Positions 23,876-32,550 of a stretch of DNA of 64,000 nucleotides are shown here, one piece after another. The stretch lies in NCBI RefSeq assembly GCF_000143415.4, contig NW_003314288.1, positions 1,241,504 through 1,305,503 of the forward strand. Reading direction: 5' to 3'. The DNA is from Selaginella moellendorffii (Eukaryota > Streptophyta > Lycopodiopsida > Selaginellales > Selaginellaceae). The translations under genes were made by a program, and so were the position numbers. Under the pieces are notes generated by a model. It saw nothing but the letters and a program-made list of their open reading frames with translations. It was not told the origin of the DNA and searched no databases. Position 1 is the stretch's first letter; every line of letters starts with the position of its first letter.

Positions 23876-25129
23876 TCAGGCGATGCTCTGCAACAAACTT
23901 TGCCGAAACAAAGTTGTCATCCCACTATCCAGTAAAATCCGCACTGGATCGCCACGGAACACGCCCTCCAGTATTAAAGCTGATTCACGCGTATCCTCGA
24001 GCTCCATCTTGTTCCACACACAGTTGAGTTGACAAGCAACGATCGAAAGTCTCTTCCTCTGACCGGAATGGTCGTTTTCGTCATCCTCACGCTGTAAAGC
24101 TTGCAACTTTTTAGTATCTGACTTACCATGAAAAGATGATTGGCCATTCTTTTTGTCCTGCTGCTTGTTCTTCAACTGCGGACATTCAGCCTTGTAGTGT
24201 CCAAGTTCGCCGCAATGATGACAACCTTGTCTATAATTCTTCACAAAGAACTTCTACTTCTTGGACCCTTTTGCATCTGAAGTAGTCACCACCGACTTCA
24301 ACTTGTGATGCTTGTTCCCATCCTTGTGTCCACGGCGATCATCACGACGATTCTTGACAGAAGGACTCCGCGAATGCTTGCGAGACTTGTGCTTGTCATT
24401 GTCAAGTCGACGAGCCGCATCAAAGAGCTCCTCCAAACTCTTTGTAGGCTGAGAATGACGCAAGTGTTGCCGCATACTCTCACTATGTAGGCCATCAATG
24501 AAGTAGGACTTGTTCTGATCTGGATCCTTCATTGGAACACGACTAATCAAACGAATAAGCTTCTCAATATAATCCCCGAGCGTCATTTTCCCTTGCTGGA
24601 AATGGCAAAGTTCTGTACCAGCATTCTCCACATCGTAATGAGGGGCAAAACGTAAACGGAAAGCAGCCTCAAACTCATCCATGGTAGACACTGGTGGTTT
24701 CTTATCCGCAACACGAGACTCCTCAAGCCAATTCCACCATCGAAGACCCGCATCACGCAAAACCATTGGAATAGCCACTAAAGCCTCTGCATCTGGAGTT
24801 CCTCTAGCAGCCAAGAACTTCTTCACATTGGCTAGCCAAGCGAGACACTCGTCCACACCACCATCACCGGAAAAAGTTGGAATCTTGAGTCGATCTACCA
24901 AAGAAGGCTTACTTGGAGCGCTACCCCGTCCAGCCTCGAGTGCCTCAACACGCCCACGCATGGTATCCATCATGCCATGCATCTCGTCTTGCATCTCTTG
25001 CTGATTTTTATTAAGGGCTCGCAGCTCATGAACCACATCTTGAATGGTCCAAATCTCTGCAGCTTCGTCGGCACCATCGTCGGCACCACCATCGACAATA
25101 GAATTCCAGCGTTCAGCTTGGTCGGCCAT
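23876..25129 (-). pseudogene. gag: Gypsy gag and start of protease, two disabling lesions
   Basis: Gag most likely starts at the ATG at 25127-25129 (MADQAERWNSIVDG), about 25 bp inside the 5' LTR. It has a coiled-coil-like stretch (NKNQQEMQDEMHGMMDTMRG) and the retrotransposon gag core (WWNWLEESRVADKK, FAPHYDVENAGTELCHFQQG). A TAG at about 24252 follows GSKK; the relative at about 15490 has a His codon there. Beyond it the same frame continues through the zinc knuckle CHHCGELGHYKAECP. At about 23925 the protease motif LLDSG is followed by a frameshift, because four bases present in the relative at about 15155 are missing. Programmed readthrough at the TAG is possible but unsupported. Confidence 0.85.
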
Positions 25130-25140
25130 CGCAACCAACT

Positions 25141-25152
25141 CCTCTGATACCA
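25141..25152 (-). promoter_or_regulatory. Primer-binding site, initiator Met-tRNA type
   Basis: On the minus strand, TGGTATCAGAGG lies one base inside the 5' LTR, at the standard position and sequence for tRNA-iMet priming in plant LTR elements. The same motif marks the TRIM. Confidence 0.9.
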
Positions 25153-25153
25153 A

Positions 25154-25386
25154 TGTTATGATCCAGCACAAAAAGACAAAAATCTAGTTGCCCTAGACTA
25201 TGCTACGCCACCTCTTGAGGTTCCTCACCACCCAACCACCCCCAAACTACCTCAAAAGCTCCACTGCGCCGCCGCTCCACTGTGAGCCCTAGGGTAGGTT
25301 AAGTCCCTTACCCTAACATGCCTTAATATACCCTTGAGCCTCCCTTTGACCGACGTTGACCACGTAGTCAAAGCTAGTGCCTAACA
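25154..25386 (-). repeat. 5' LTR of the complete gypsy element
   Basis: 233 bp, followed by the ACTTT duplication at 25387-25391. Relative to the 3' LTR it carries A or T at most mismatched sites, including former CG dinucleotides (CAGCAC versus CGGCGC), consistent with deamination of methylated cytosine. Confidence 0.95.
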
Positions 25387-26899
25387 ACTTTGTACAAGCT
25401 TTTCAAGAACACAGAATCTGGCGGACAAGTTCAGCATTGGGGAGTCCACAGCTCATGAGATTGTCATGGACACTATTGTGGTGATTGTCAAGTGTCTCAG
25501 GTACAAGATTCATTTTCCTTCAACTGCAAGGAGGTTCGAGCTGTTGCTACTGGCTTTCAACAAGTGACAGGTACATTTTCTAATGTTTTTTGGATTGTTA
25601 TAAGTTTTGATGACCAATAGGAACCCGACTGCCTAATGTTGCTGGGGCAATCGACTGTACTCCAAGATCATCCGACCTACTAGACTGGACAGTGAGAGCT
25701 ACTACGACAGGAAGCAGCGGTACTTGGTCATCTTGCAAGGGGTTTGTGATGCCCAGAAGAGTTCCTCAGTGTCTACGCTGGGTGGCCAGGTATGTTTCTT
25801 TGTGTGTTGTGGATAGTTCTAAAATGTTCTTTTTGCTTTCAGGACGCGTCCATGACATGATGGTGTTTCGTAATTCTACCCTCAGGAACAAGATTGTAGC
25901 AAGGGAGCTGCTGACATCGCCCGTGGTGTTAGCATATGATGATAGGATTAAGCCATACCTAGTGGGGGACAAAGGGTACCAACTCCAGCAGCATCTGATG
26001 ATTCCACACACAAGTAAGTCTTCTTCATTCTACATTCTTTTGTTCACTTGTTTTGGTTGTTGCTAAGCTCCGAACCCGACACCATCCAAGGCAGATTTCA
26101 ACCTTCATCACCACCTTGCTCAGATTGTTATTGAGCAAGCATTTGGACTTCTTAAAATGAAGTTCAGATGCTTGGATCAAAAACAAAGGATCCAGCCAAA
26201 GTACCTTCCCAACATCATCAAGAGTTGTTGCATCTTGCACAATTTCTTGATTGATGTTGGGGAGACTGATCTTCGGGTGGAGATCCAAGCTTGGAGGAAA
26301 GAGGTGAAAAGGCTCAAGGCCCAGGACCTCTTTGTCGATTACGGTGATCCCGAGCAAGCAGAAGGGGAGCCTCGTGAGAGAGGATGCGAAAGAGGTTAGA
26401 GAGAACCTCACGTTTTCCCTCTGTCTTTGCCAGTGGCGTTCGTGTTTGCTTTGAAATTTGCCAGGATATAATTCTAAACATTTGAATTTGAACTTCAAAT
26501 TTCAAATTTTGAATTAAGTGAATTTTAAGTGTTCGAATGCATTGTTTTTAAGTGTGAATCCGTCAATCTAAGACATGTGCGAATGCAAAAGTCCTTATAA
26601 GTTTACTTTGCAACACAAATTTTTTCAATGTGCAAACCCAACTTTCTTAATTTTTAAAGTGGGTCGCTTAAGTTTTTTTTCACTAAATAAATGTGCGAAT
26701 TGGTCCTTTCTCAACATAAAAGATAATGTTTTGCCAAGCTTACCACAACCACGGGCAACCTTGATTGCCAATGATGTTGTCCTTGGCTGTTGTATCTATA
26801 ACCATACAGCTAGGGCCAAAGTTACACCTCCAATGGCCCATAGCAAGCACAGCCATGGTGGCACAAGGTCTCGGCCATGGCTAGCAGTACCTTAGACAT

Positions 26900-27320
26900 G
26901 GCATTGCCATCTACTAGAGGAGCTAGAGGAGAGCTGTTGTAGGAGGAGTGCTAGAGGAGTTGGAGGAGAGCTGTTGTAGGAGGAGTGCTAGAGGAGTTGG
27001 AGGAGAGCTGTTGCAGGAGAAGTGCTGGAGGAGTTGGAGAGCTGCTATAGGAGGAGTGCTGGAGGAGCTGGAGGAGACTCAATGCACAAAGGGTTTTGGA
27101 GGAACTAGAGGGTGAGAAAGAACGATTTGATGAAAATAAAAAAAAACTGAAAAATCCAAGAGTAGGATTGGCAAAAGTACAATGTGGAAGAGAGTTGTTG
27201 CAGGAGGAGCACTAGAGGACATAGAGGAGAGTTGCTACAGGAAGAGTGTTGGAGGGAGGAGATATGCTGCATTGGAGGAAAGTAAGAGCCACTAGAGGAG
27301 TTGGGCACTAGAGGAAAATA
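26900..27320 (-). repeat. CTCC-rich minisatellite (right copy)
   Basis: Inverted counterpart of 17090-17505, here read as GGAGGAGTGCTAGAGGAGTT-type units on the plus strand, with repeat numbers differing between the two arms. Confidence 0.8.
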
Positions 27321-27954
27321 AGAGTTGCTAGGTGGAGAGTTGGGCATTATACACAATACCATCTACACTAACTAACCCTAACCGAACTCAAATAGATATA
27401 ATTTTCTGCATTAACAATGATATTGTCAATTTCTACATAAATAAAAAAATTATATGATGTACTTATTTTAATACATTTTTTATTCATATATAATTTAGAA
27501 TTTTAGTACTTCTTGTTTATCTCTCAAAGAGTTCAACTCATGTTTTTTTTTATCAATTTTATTCTTCGTATAGCAAGCTTAAAGCAAATAGTGAAGAATA
27601 TAAGGAAGAAGTCCTACACTCTTGCAATACTAAAATCTTGCAAACTTTCCTTTGAGAACATTATTACTAGTCAAAAAATTCACTTTTTTTTAGTGTCTTT
27701 ATAACATGTCCATAAACAGAAAACAAGGAACTTTTTACTTGCTCCTCATAGTAGAGTATCACAGTGATAGAAGAAGTTTGAGCTTCTTCTCCATGCAATG
27801 GGCAACAATATAATCAAGTGGCTGTAGTGATTGATACAAAAGTTCTCCTGGATCTTGCTTGTGAGGCTGGCGTGGCTAAGACACTGATAAAGGTAAGTTA
27901 TGCAAAGATTTAATAAGGTTTTGCTGGATTGTCCTTACTGGGCTTACAGTTAGA
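27321..27954. other. AT-rich part of the right duplicated unit
   Basis: Inverted counterpart of about 16456-17089. No gene was recognised; open frames differ between the two copies. Confidence 0.6.
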
Positions 27955-28235
27955 TCATGGGTGATCAGGAGCTCACAGTTTTGCACAAGATTTGATCAAA
28001 CATGTTTCTTGCTTGAGCTATCCTTGATCTGCCATGGGTGATGATCAATGCATTCACAAAAGGTGCCGGAATGAAATCTAACAGCTTAAGCACTTTTGAA
28101 AGACACCCATTCTAGGCATTTGCAGTGATCATTGCATTCCAAGAGACCAAGGTCCTCTTGCTCAAAACTTCCTGCTATGCTTATGATCACATTTCCAAGA
28201 TTGAGCTCCATGTTTCTAGAATTCTTCAATGAATC
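27955..28235 (-). pseudogene. PPR gene fragment (right copy)
   Basis: Inverted counterpart of 16165-16455 with the same PPR words on the minus strand and similar stops and frameshifts, so decay began before the duplication. A frame read on the opposite strand here is a shadow. Confidence 0.62.
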
Positions 28236-28414
28236 GTCACTTCTTTCTCATACTGCACAGGTCACAAATCACCCAAGAAATCACCTCATGGAGGCTGCAA
28301 CACTCAATAGTTCTAGGACTGGCAGACAAGCCATGTCTCATGGACAGCCACTGCTCCTTACGTGGGAATGTGCATGTTATAGAGGTTTGTGATGCGGGTG
28401 CACATTATAGAGGT

Positions 28415-28618
28415 TGCATGATGCAGGTCTTTGGTGGTGGAATTAACTTGAGGAGTCTTGTGCTACAGATAAGAAACCACTAGTGTTTATGATGGATGAG
28501 TTTGAAGCTGCTTTCCATTTATGTTTTGCCCCTCACTATGACGTGAAGAATGCTCACACCAAACTTTGACATTTTCAGCAAGGGAAAATGAAACTTGGGG
28601 ACTATATTGAGAAGCTGA
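28415..28618 (+). pseudogene. Gypsy gag fragment
   Basis: The plus strand reads DEFEAAFHLCFAPHYDVKNA and GKMKLGDYIEKLT, matching gag of the complete copy at about 24560-24750. It starts at the same breakpoint as the minus-strand copy at 15990 and is cut at 28618, where family X DNA begins. Confidence 0.85.
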
Positions 28619-29860
28619 CTGCCCTTTCACCTTGGTCACACTGGTGGGTTAACACCACCTGCATCAAAGTCCCGTCTCTCAAGACTGAGCCATCCATCCA
28701 TGAGTGATCATCCCAGATCCACTCCTTAGCATCTTTAGGATGCCCATAGACATGGGGAATATCGTTCTCCAAAATAATTTTTCTGGTCCCCACTAAGTCC
28801 CTTTTTTGTCTATGGCCATTTTCATTAACATTGCTATTGGATCAATGCCCACAGGCCCGACCACTAAGTCCCACGGTCCTCTAAGATTTCCTTGCCACAT
28901 GATTGTGTCCTTGGTCACTACACCAGAGGATTGCTCCTCTTCCTTTCCACAGTTTGGGACTTGGGACAACAATTCAGAACACCGTGGCCCTATGCGAGCC
29001 TCGTGGGTACTCTCTCTGCCTTCCGCCTTTGGGTGCTTTAGCCATGGGCTTAGAGCGAGGTTCCATTGAGCCACGCCAGGTATCCAAGTAGGTAGTGCCA
29101 CTCACACTTGGACTAGGAGCATCGACCATTTAATCTCCTGAGGGAACTATAGTCGGCTCTTGAACACTTCACCGAACTACCCCGTTTGTCAGTCCGTATT
29201 CACTCTAGCCTTGGACATCCCAGTGGTCATCCCATCACCCAATAGCTAGGTCTAGCCTTTTTGGGCTAAACTAGCCTTTCCTGGCCAAACTTGCTCTACT
29301 GGGGTCCAAGCCCCACACTCTCCCTACTATACTTTTGGAACTCCCTACAGCCCCCCCACCCACCCCCCGGAGGACGATTGTTTTAGGCTTTCACCTAATA
29401 GCCTGTATTATGTAAGCAACCAAAGGGGATGACTCGAGAGATGATCCATGGGGTTCAAATATAAAGGGAAACGGCCCATGAATAAGAGTGCACCCCCTTT
29501 TCTAATTGGTTAAGGGTCTTGGGATACTTGGGATTAAATGTCTTTGGGTTTGAATAATACTAGGTTGGGTTTGGGTGACCTCTCAGGAAGTCCAAATTCA
29601 GAAGCTGACATATTAGTATTCGGACCCAAACCTGGACCCGGACCCGGTCCCAGTCCCGGTTTTGGTCTCCATCTTGGGTCCATCTCGGATTCTTCCACAT
29701 GTCATGTGTTGGTCCTCTTGTGTCTTTTTTCTAGAGACTCACTTATTGCTTGTTTTGTGCTTGTTCCTCGAGTACTTCATTGGGAGTTCCACTCCCGCTC
29801 TCGACTTTTCAAGTCAGAGCTTTTGGCTCTATTTTAGGGCTTAAGGATTTGTGTTTCACA
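28619..29860 (-). repeat. Repeat family X copy with nested solo LTR
   Basis: This matches 34684-35470 in inverted orientation. Shared words include GTATAGTAGGGA, TACTTGGATACCTGGCGTGG, CCTCTGGTGTAGTGACCAAG and a GATGATCACTCATGGATGGA segment. A minus-strand frame (28602-28793) contains WIWDDHSWMDG, and the other copy keeps DDHSWMDG, so a coding remnant may be present, but no family was recognised. The terminus TTTCACA meets gypsy integrase at 29861. A TRIM solo LTR is nested at 29411-29610. Confidence 0.65.
29411..29610 (+). mobile_element. Solo LTR of the TRIM family
   Basis: 200 bp beginning TGTAAGCAACC and ending GAAGCTGACA, flanked by perfect TATTA duplications (29406-29410, 29611-29615). 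It is the reverse complement of the LTR type at 12808-13003 with moderate divergence. The unoccupied site is preserved in the related repeat near 12215-12240 (ACTAATACAGCTC), which confirms the insertion. A single LTR indicates recombination between the two ends. Confidence 0.9.
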
Positions 29861-31135
29861 ATGAAGTGGTCTTATTGCAAGCTCAGATGGAAGCACCTTT
29901 CTCATTAGTGGATGGGATTCTTTATTACAATGGCCATGTGTATTTGCCACGAGTGGATACATTAATTACTCAGGTTTTATTCCACTATCATGATTGTCCA
30001 GAGGTCAGTGATTTTAGGGGGAAAGAGAAATATGAGTTGATTAAGCACAACTTCTATTGGAGGAATATAAAGGCTGATATCCTCAAGTACTGTAAGTTAT
30101 ATGAGCTCTATCAGCGGGTAAAGGTGCCACGAGAGAAGCCGGGGATGCTTTATTTCGTTAAAGTGGGACTTTTCAATATCCCACTTATGGTGTGTGGCCA
30201 CATGCCATTTTTATAACAACAATAAAAAATTGAAGTTTTAACTTTATAATTTATAAATTAAAAACTTTTCATATGATTTTGTGTTATAATATTGTGAAAT
30301 ATAAAAAAATAAATTAAAAAACTGATAGAAATATTAATAAATATTAATTAAGTACTAAGAAATGGCATGTGGACACATGCTAATTAATGTCCCACTTTAC
30401 TGAATAAGTCCCACTTTAATGAAATAAAGCATGGGGGGACTTTTGCAACCTTTATTTATTCTTTAGAGCTATTGGTGTAGTATCTTTATGGACTTTATCA
30501 CTTGTTTGCCACAAACATAAAGGCAAAAGGAGCAAGTATGGGTTATAATGGATTTTTTTACGAAGTATGTGCAGTTGTTGGCTCTTCAAAACAGTGTCAC
30601 TGCCTTAAACTTGATTACGGTCTACTTGGAGAAGGTTTTTCTTGATTTTGGTTTGCCGGAGGACATTGTTAACAATTGAGATTCAAAATTCACTAGTGGA
30701 TTTTGGAAAAGCGTTGCAAACGCTATGCAAGTGACTCTGAAACTCTCGAGTGGAGATCATCCTCAGACAAATGGGCAAATTGAGCGTGTGAATCAGATGG
30801 TGGAGGATATGCTACGATATAACATTGGTCAAAGGTAGGGATAGTGGGATTTATATTTTCCATTGGTGCAATTTGCCTACAACAATAGCCAACACAGTGG
30901 AACCAAGTTAAATCTTTACTTTGCCATATTTGGAAGGCATGCTCAAGCAGCAATGGAGTTGGAATTGCATTTGAGTAAGGATGTTCAAGAAAAGCTTGAT
31001 TCAGAGGTGATTGATCTAGCCATGAAACTTGATGAGATTCTGATAGTGTGCAAATGGAATTTGCAAGTAGCTCAGGATAGAGCGGAGAAGTTTGCTCATG
31101 AGTATCGCCAATTCCGGGAATATAAGGTGGGTGAT
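29861..31135 (+). pseudogene. Ty3/gypsy integrase fragment interrupted by a MITE
   Basis: The plus strand reads QMEAPFSLVDGILYYNGHVY, HYHDCPE, WRNIKADILKYCK, KFTSGFWKSVANAMQVTLKL, HPQTNGQIERVNQ, FAYNNSQHSGTKLNLYFAIF and EYRQFREYKVGD. It matches about 21060-22038 of the complete copy. It starts exactly where the minus-strand copy ends at 6367 and stops at 31135 at another family X terminus. Stops and a MITE at 30145-30432 disable it. Confidence 0.88.
30145..30432. mobile_element. AT-rich MITE, 288 bp
   Basis: The ends are inverted: the left begins ATGCTTTATTTCGTTAAAGT and the right, reverse complemented, begins ATGCTTTATTTCATTAAAGT. Subterminal inverted words (GTGGGACTT; GGCCACATGCCATTT against AAATGGCATGTGGACA) lie inside. 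It splits the gypsy segment that reads GAAGCCAGGGGGACTTTTGC in the complete copy. GGGG on both sides could be a short target duplication, but the G-run makes its length ambiguous. There is no coding sequence. Confidence 0.82.
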
Positions 31136-31193
31136 TGTGAGACACAAAATCCCTAGGCCCCAAAGTGGAGCCAGAAGGGTGCCACATGGTAGT
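31136..31193 (+). repeat. Family X terminus fragment
   Basis: Starts TGTGAGACACAAAATCCC and matches 6368 onward for about 55 bp before being cut by the next LTR. Confidence 0.6.
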
Positions 31194-31554
31194 TGTCAGG
31201 AATCCCCCAATTCTTGCCACATTCTTGACTCTCGCCGGATTCCTGACCTGCAAACCACATTCCTGACTCTCGAGACACTTCCCTATTCCTGACTCTCGAG
31301 ACACTTCCCGATTCCTGACTCTCGAGCCACATTCCTGATGATGATGTGGCGCCTCCTCGACCTCAGCTATATTTAGGCCGTCCTCGATTCAAGAGTGGTG
31401 GAGCTTCATCAACCTATAATATATATAGGTTAGCCTTGTTCCATTTCTCCACAATCTGAATCAACACCAGTTTAAGGCCTTTTCTTTGTTTTCACTAACT
31501 TTTTCTCTTTGTCTTTAGCATTTTCCAGTCTTGATCTTGTTGGGGGTCTTGACA
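31194..31554 (+). repeat. Probable 5' LTR of a second gypsy lineage
   Basis: The segment starts TGTCAGGAATCCC and ends GGGGGTCTTGACA just ahead of gag, with several tandem TTCCTGACTCTCGAGACACT-like units inside (31205-31335). TG/CA ends and position support an LTR. A matching 3' LTR is not in the window, so the limits are inferred. Confidence 0.6.
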
Positions 31555-31650
31555 GTTTGATTCAGATTGTGGTTTTTGCTTTTCTTTTAGCTCGCTTTGA
31601 TTGTTTGATTACCTTTGGCTTTTTTCCCCTTTTTTTCTTTCTTCTTGCCA

Positions 31651-32550
31651 ATGGAGTCTCCAAGCCATCTTGATTTCTTTGCTGAAGTCCTTGCAAAAAT
31701 CCAGTCTGAGAATACCGAGCTGAAGGCGACCCTTCTTTGCATGCAGCAGGAGCTTGCTTCACTTTTGGCTCAAGGATCCAGCAAAGTTCCTGAACCGAAG
31801 GTGAGCTTCCCGGCGAAATTTTCAGGCAAGCGTTCGGAGCTTCGCGGATTCCTGAACCAGATGGAGTTGATCTTCGCACTTCAACATCGGCGGTACCCTA
31901 CTCCCGAGTCTCAAATCGGCGCGATTGGGACGTTGCTTGAAGGTGCATCTTTGTCATGGTTTTCTTCTCTTTTGGAGAAGAGCATGAAAGGGGTCGTGGT
32001 TCCAGAACTGATGGATCTTCAATTGTTCAAAGAGAAGCTCGAAGCATGTTTTGGCGAGACGGATCGGGTTCGGGCTGCTACCACAAAGATGAGACGTCTC
32101 TCTCAGGGGTCTCGTCCTGCCTCGATCTACGCTGCAGAGTTCCAACTCCTTGCTTTGGACACTCAGTGGGATGAGCGGGCTCTGATTGACCAATTTCGTT
32201 TCGGCCTCAACAACGGTGTCAAGGATTTGTTGCTCACCATGGAGGATCCCAAAGACTTGTCGGATGCCACCAACAAAGTTGTTCGATGTGACAATCGTCT
32301 CTTTGAACGTCGTCAGGAAAGTCGCTGCGCCGCTGTTTTTCCGTCCCAGATTCAGGAATCCCAGCTTGAGTCTTCGGGGCATACTCCTGAACCTACTGCT
32401 CCAGTTCCGATGGATATTTCTGGTACTCCCCGACTCATTAGAGGGAAGTTGAGTCCTGTTGAGAAGCAACGTCGAATATCTCATAATCTTTGCCTCTATT
32501 GTGCTGATCCTAATCACAAAGCAGCTGTATGTCCCAAGAAGCCTCCTTGA
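31651..32550 (+). CDS. gag: Gag protein of the second gypsy lineage
   Basis: 299 codons from the ATG at 31651 (MESPSHLDFFAEVLAKIQSE); the frame is open a little upstream but without ATG. It has a leading helix, a retrotransposon gag core (PAKFSGKRSELRGFLNQMEL, SWFSSLLEKS, DQFRFGLNNGVKDLLL) and a C-terminal zinc knuckle CLYCADPNHKAAVC. It resembles the Gag of Ty3/gypsy elements that are common in fungi and some plants. Pol follows in the -1 frame with a 22-base overlap. The frame is intact, unlike the other gypsy family here. Confidence 0.85.
   Translation: MESPSHLDFFAEVLAKIQSENTELKATLLCMQQELASLLAQGSSKVPEPKVSFPAKFSGKRSELRGFLNQMELIFALQHRRYPTPESQIGAIGTLLEGASLSWFSSLLEKSMKGVVVPELMDLQLFKEKLEACFGETDRVRAATTKMRRLSQGSRPASIYAAEFQLLALDTQWDERALIDQFRFGLNNGVKDLLLTMEDPKDLSDATNKVVRCDNRLFERRQESRCAAVFPSQIQESQLESSGHTPEPTAPVPMDISGTPRLIRGKLSPVEKQRRISHNLCLYCADPNHKAAVCPKKPP

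Larger units (their letters stand above)
20474..25386 (-). mobile_element. Complete Ty3/gypsy LTR retrotransposon, 4.9 kb
   Basis: Two 233-bp LTRs (20474-20706 and 25154-25386) begin TGTTATG and end CTAACA, and the element is flanked by perfect ACTTT duplications (20469-20473, 25387-25391). Gag and pol lie on the minus strand, so the right LTR is the 5' LTR. I count 10 LTR differences in 233 positions, nine of them C/T or G/A transitions. Domain order is gag with zinc knuckle, protease, reverse transcriptase, RNase H, integrase. No chromodomain is recognisable after the GPY/F-like module. A nonsense codon in gag and a 4-bp deletion in the protease disable it, but other copies of the family occur at about 4.9-16.0 kb and 28.4-31.1 kb. 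Confidence 0.95.
20338..26396 (+). pseudogene. PIF/Harbinger transposase gene (right copy), split by a gypsy insertion
   Basis: The N-terminal part before the insertion reads RTFFTICGMLESEIWKQDTG then VRLGVTL. The frame resumes after the gypsy element as YKLFKNTES at 25391 once one ACTTT duplication is removed. Further traces: IGESTAHEIVMD (about 25435-25470), LPNVAGAIDCTP with the first catalytic Asp (about 25630), a probable 53-nt intron (about 25790-25842), RVHDMMVFRNSTLRNKIVAR, KPYLVGDKGYQLQQHLMIP (second Asp) and IVIEQAFGLLKMKFRCLDQK with the Glu (about 26125-26180), then LHNFLIDVGETDL. The triad is present, but frameshifts and stops (for instance near 25420 and 25568) join the gypsy insertion in disabling it. 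Confidence 0.85.
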
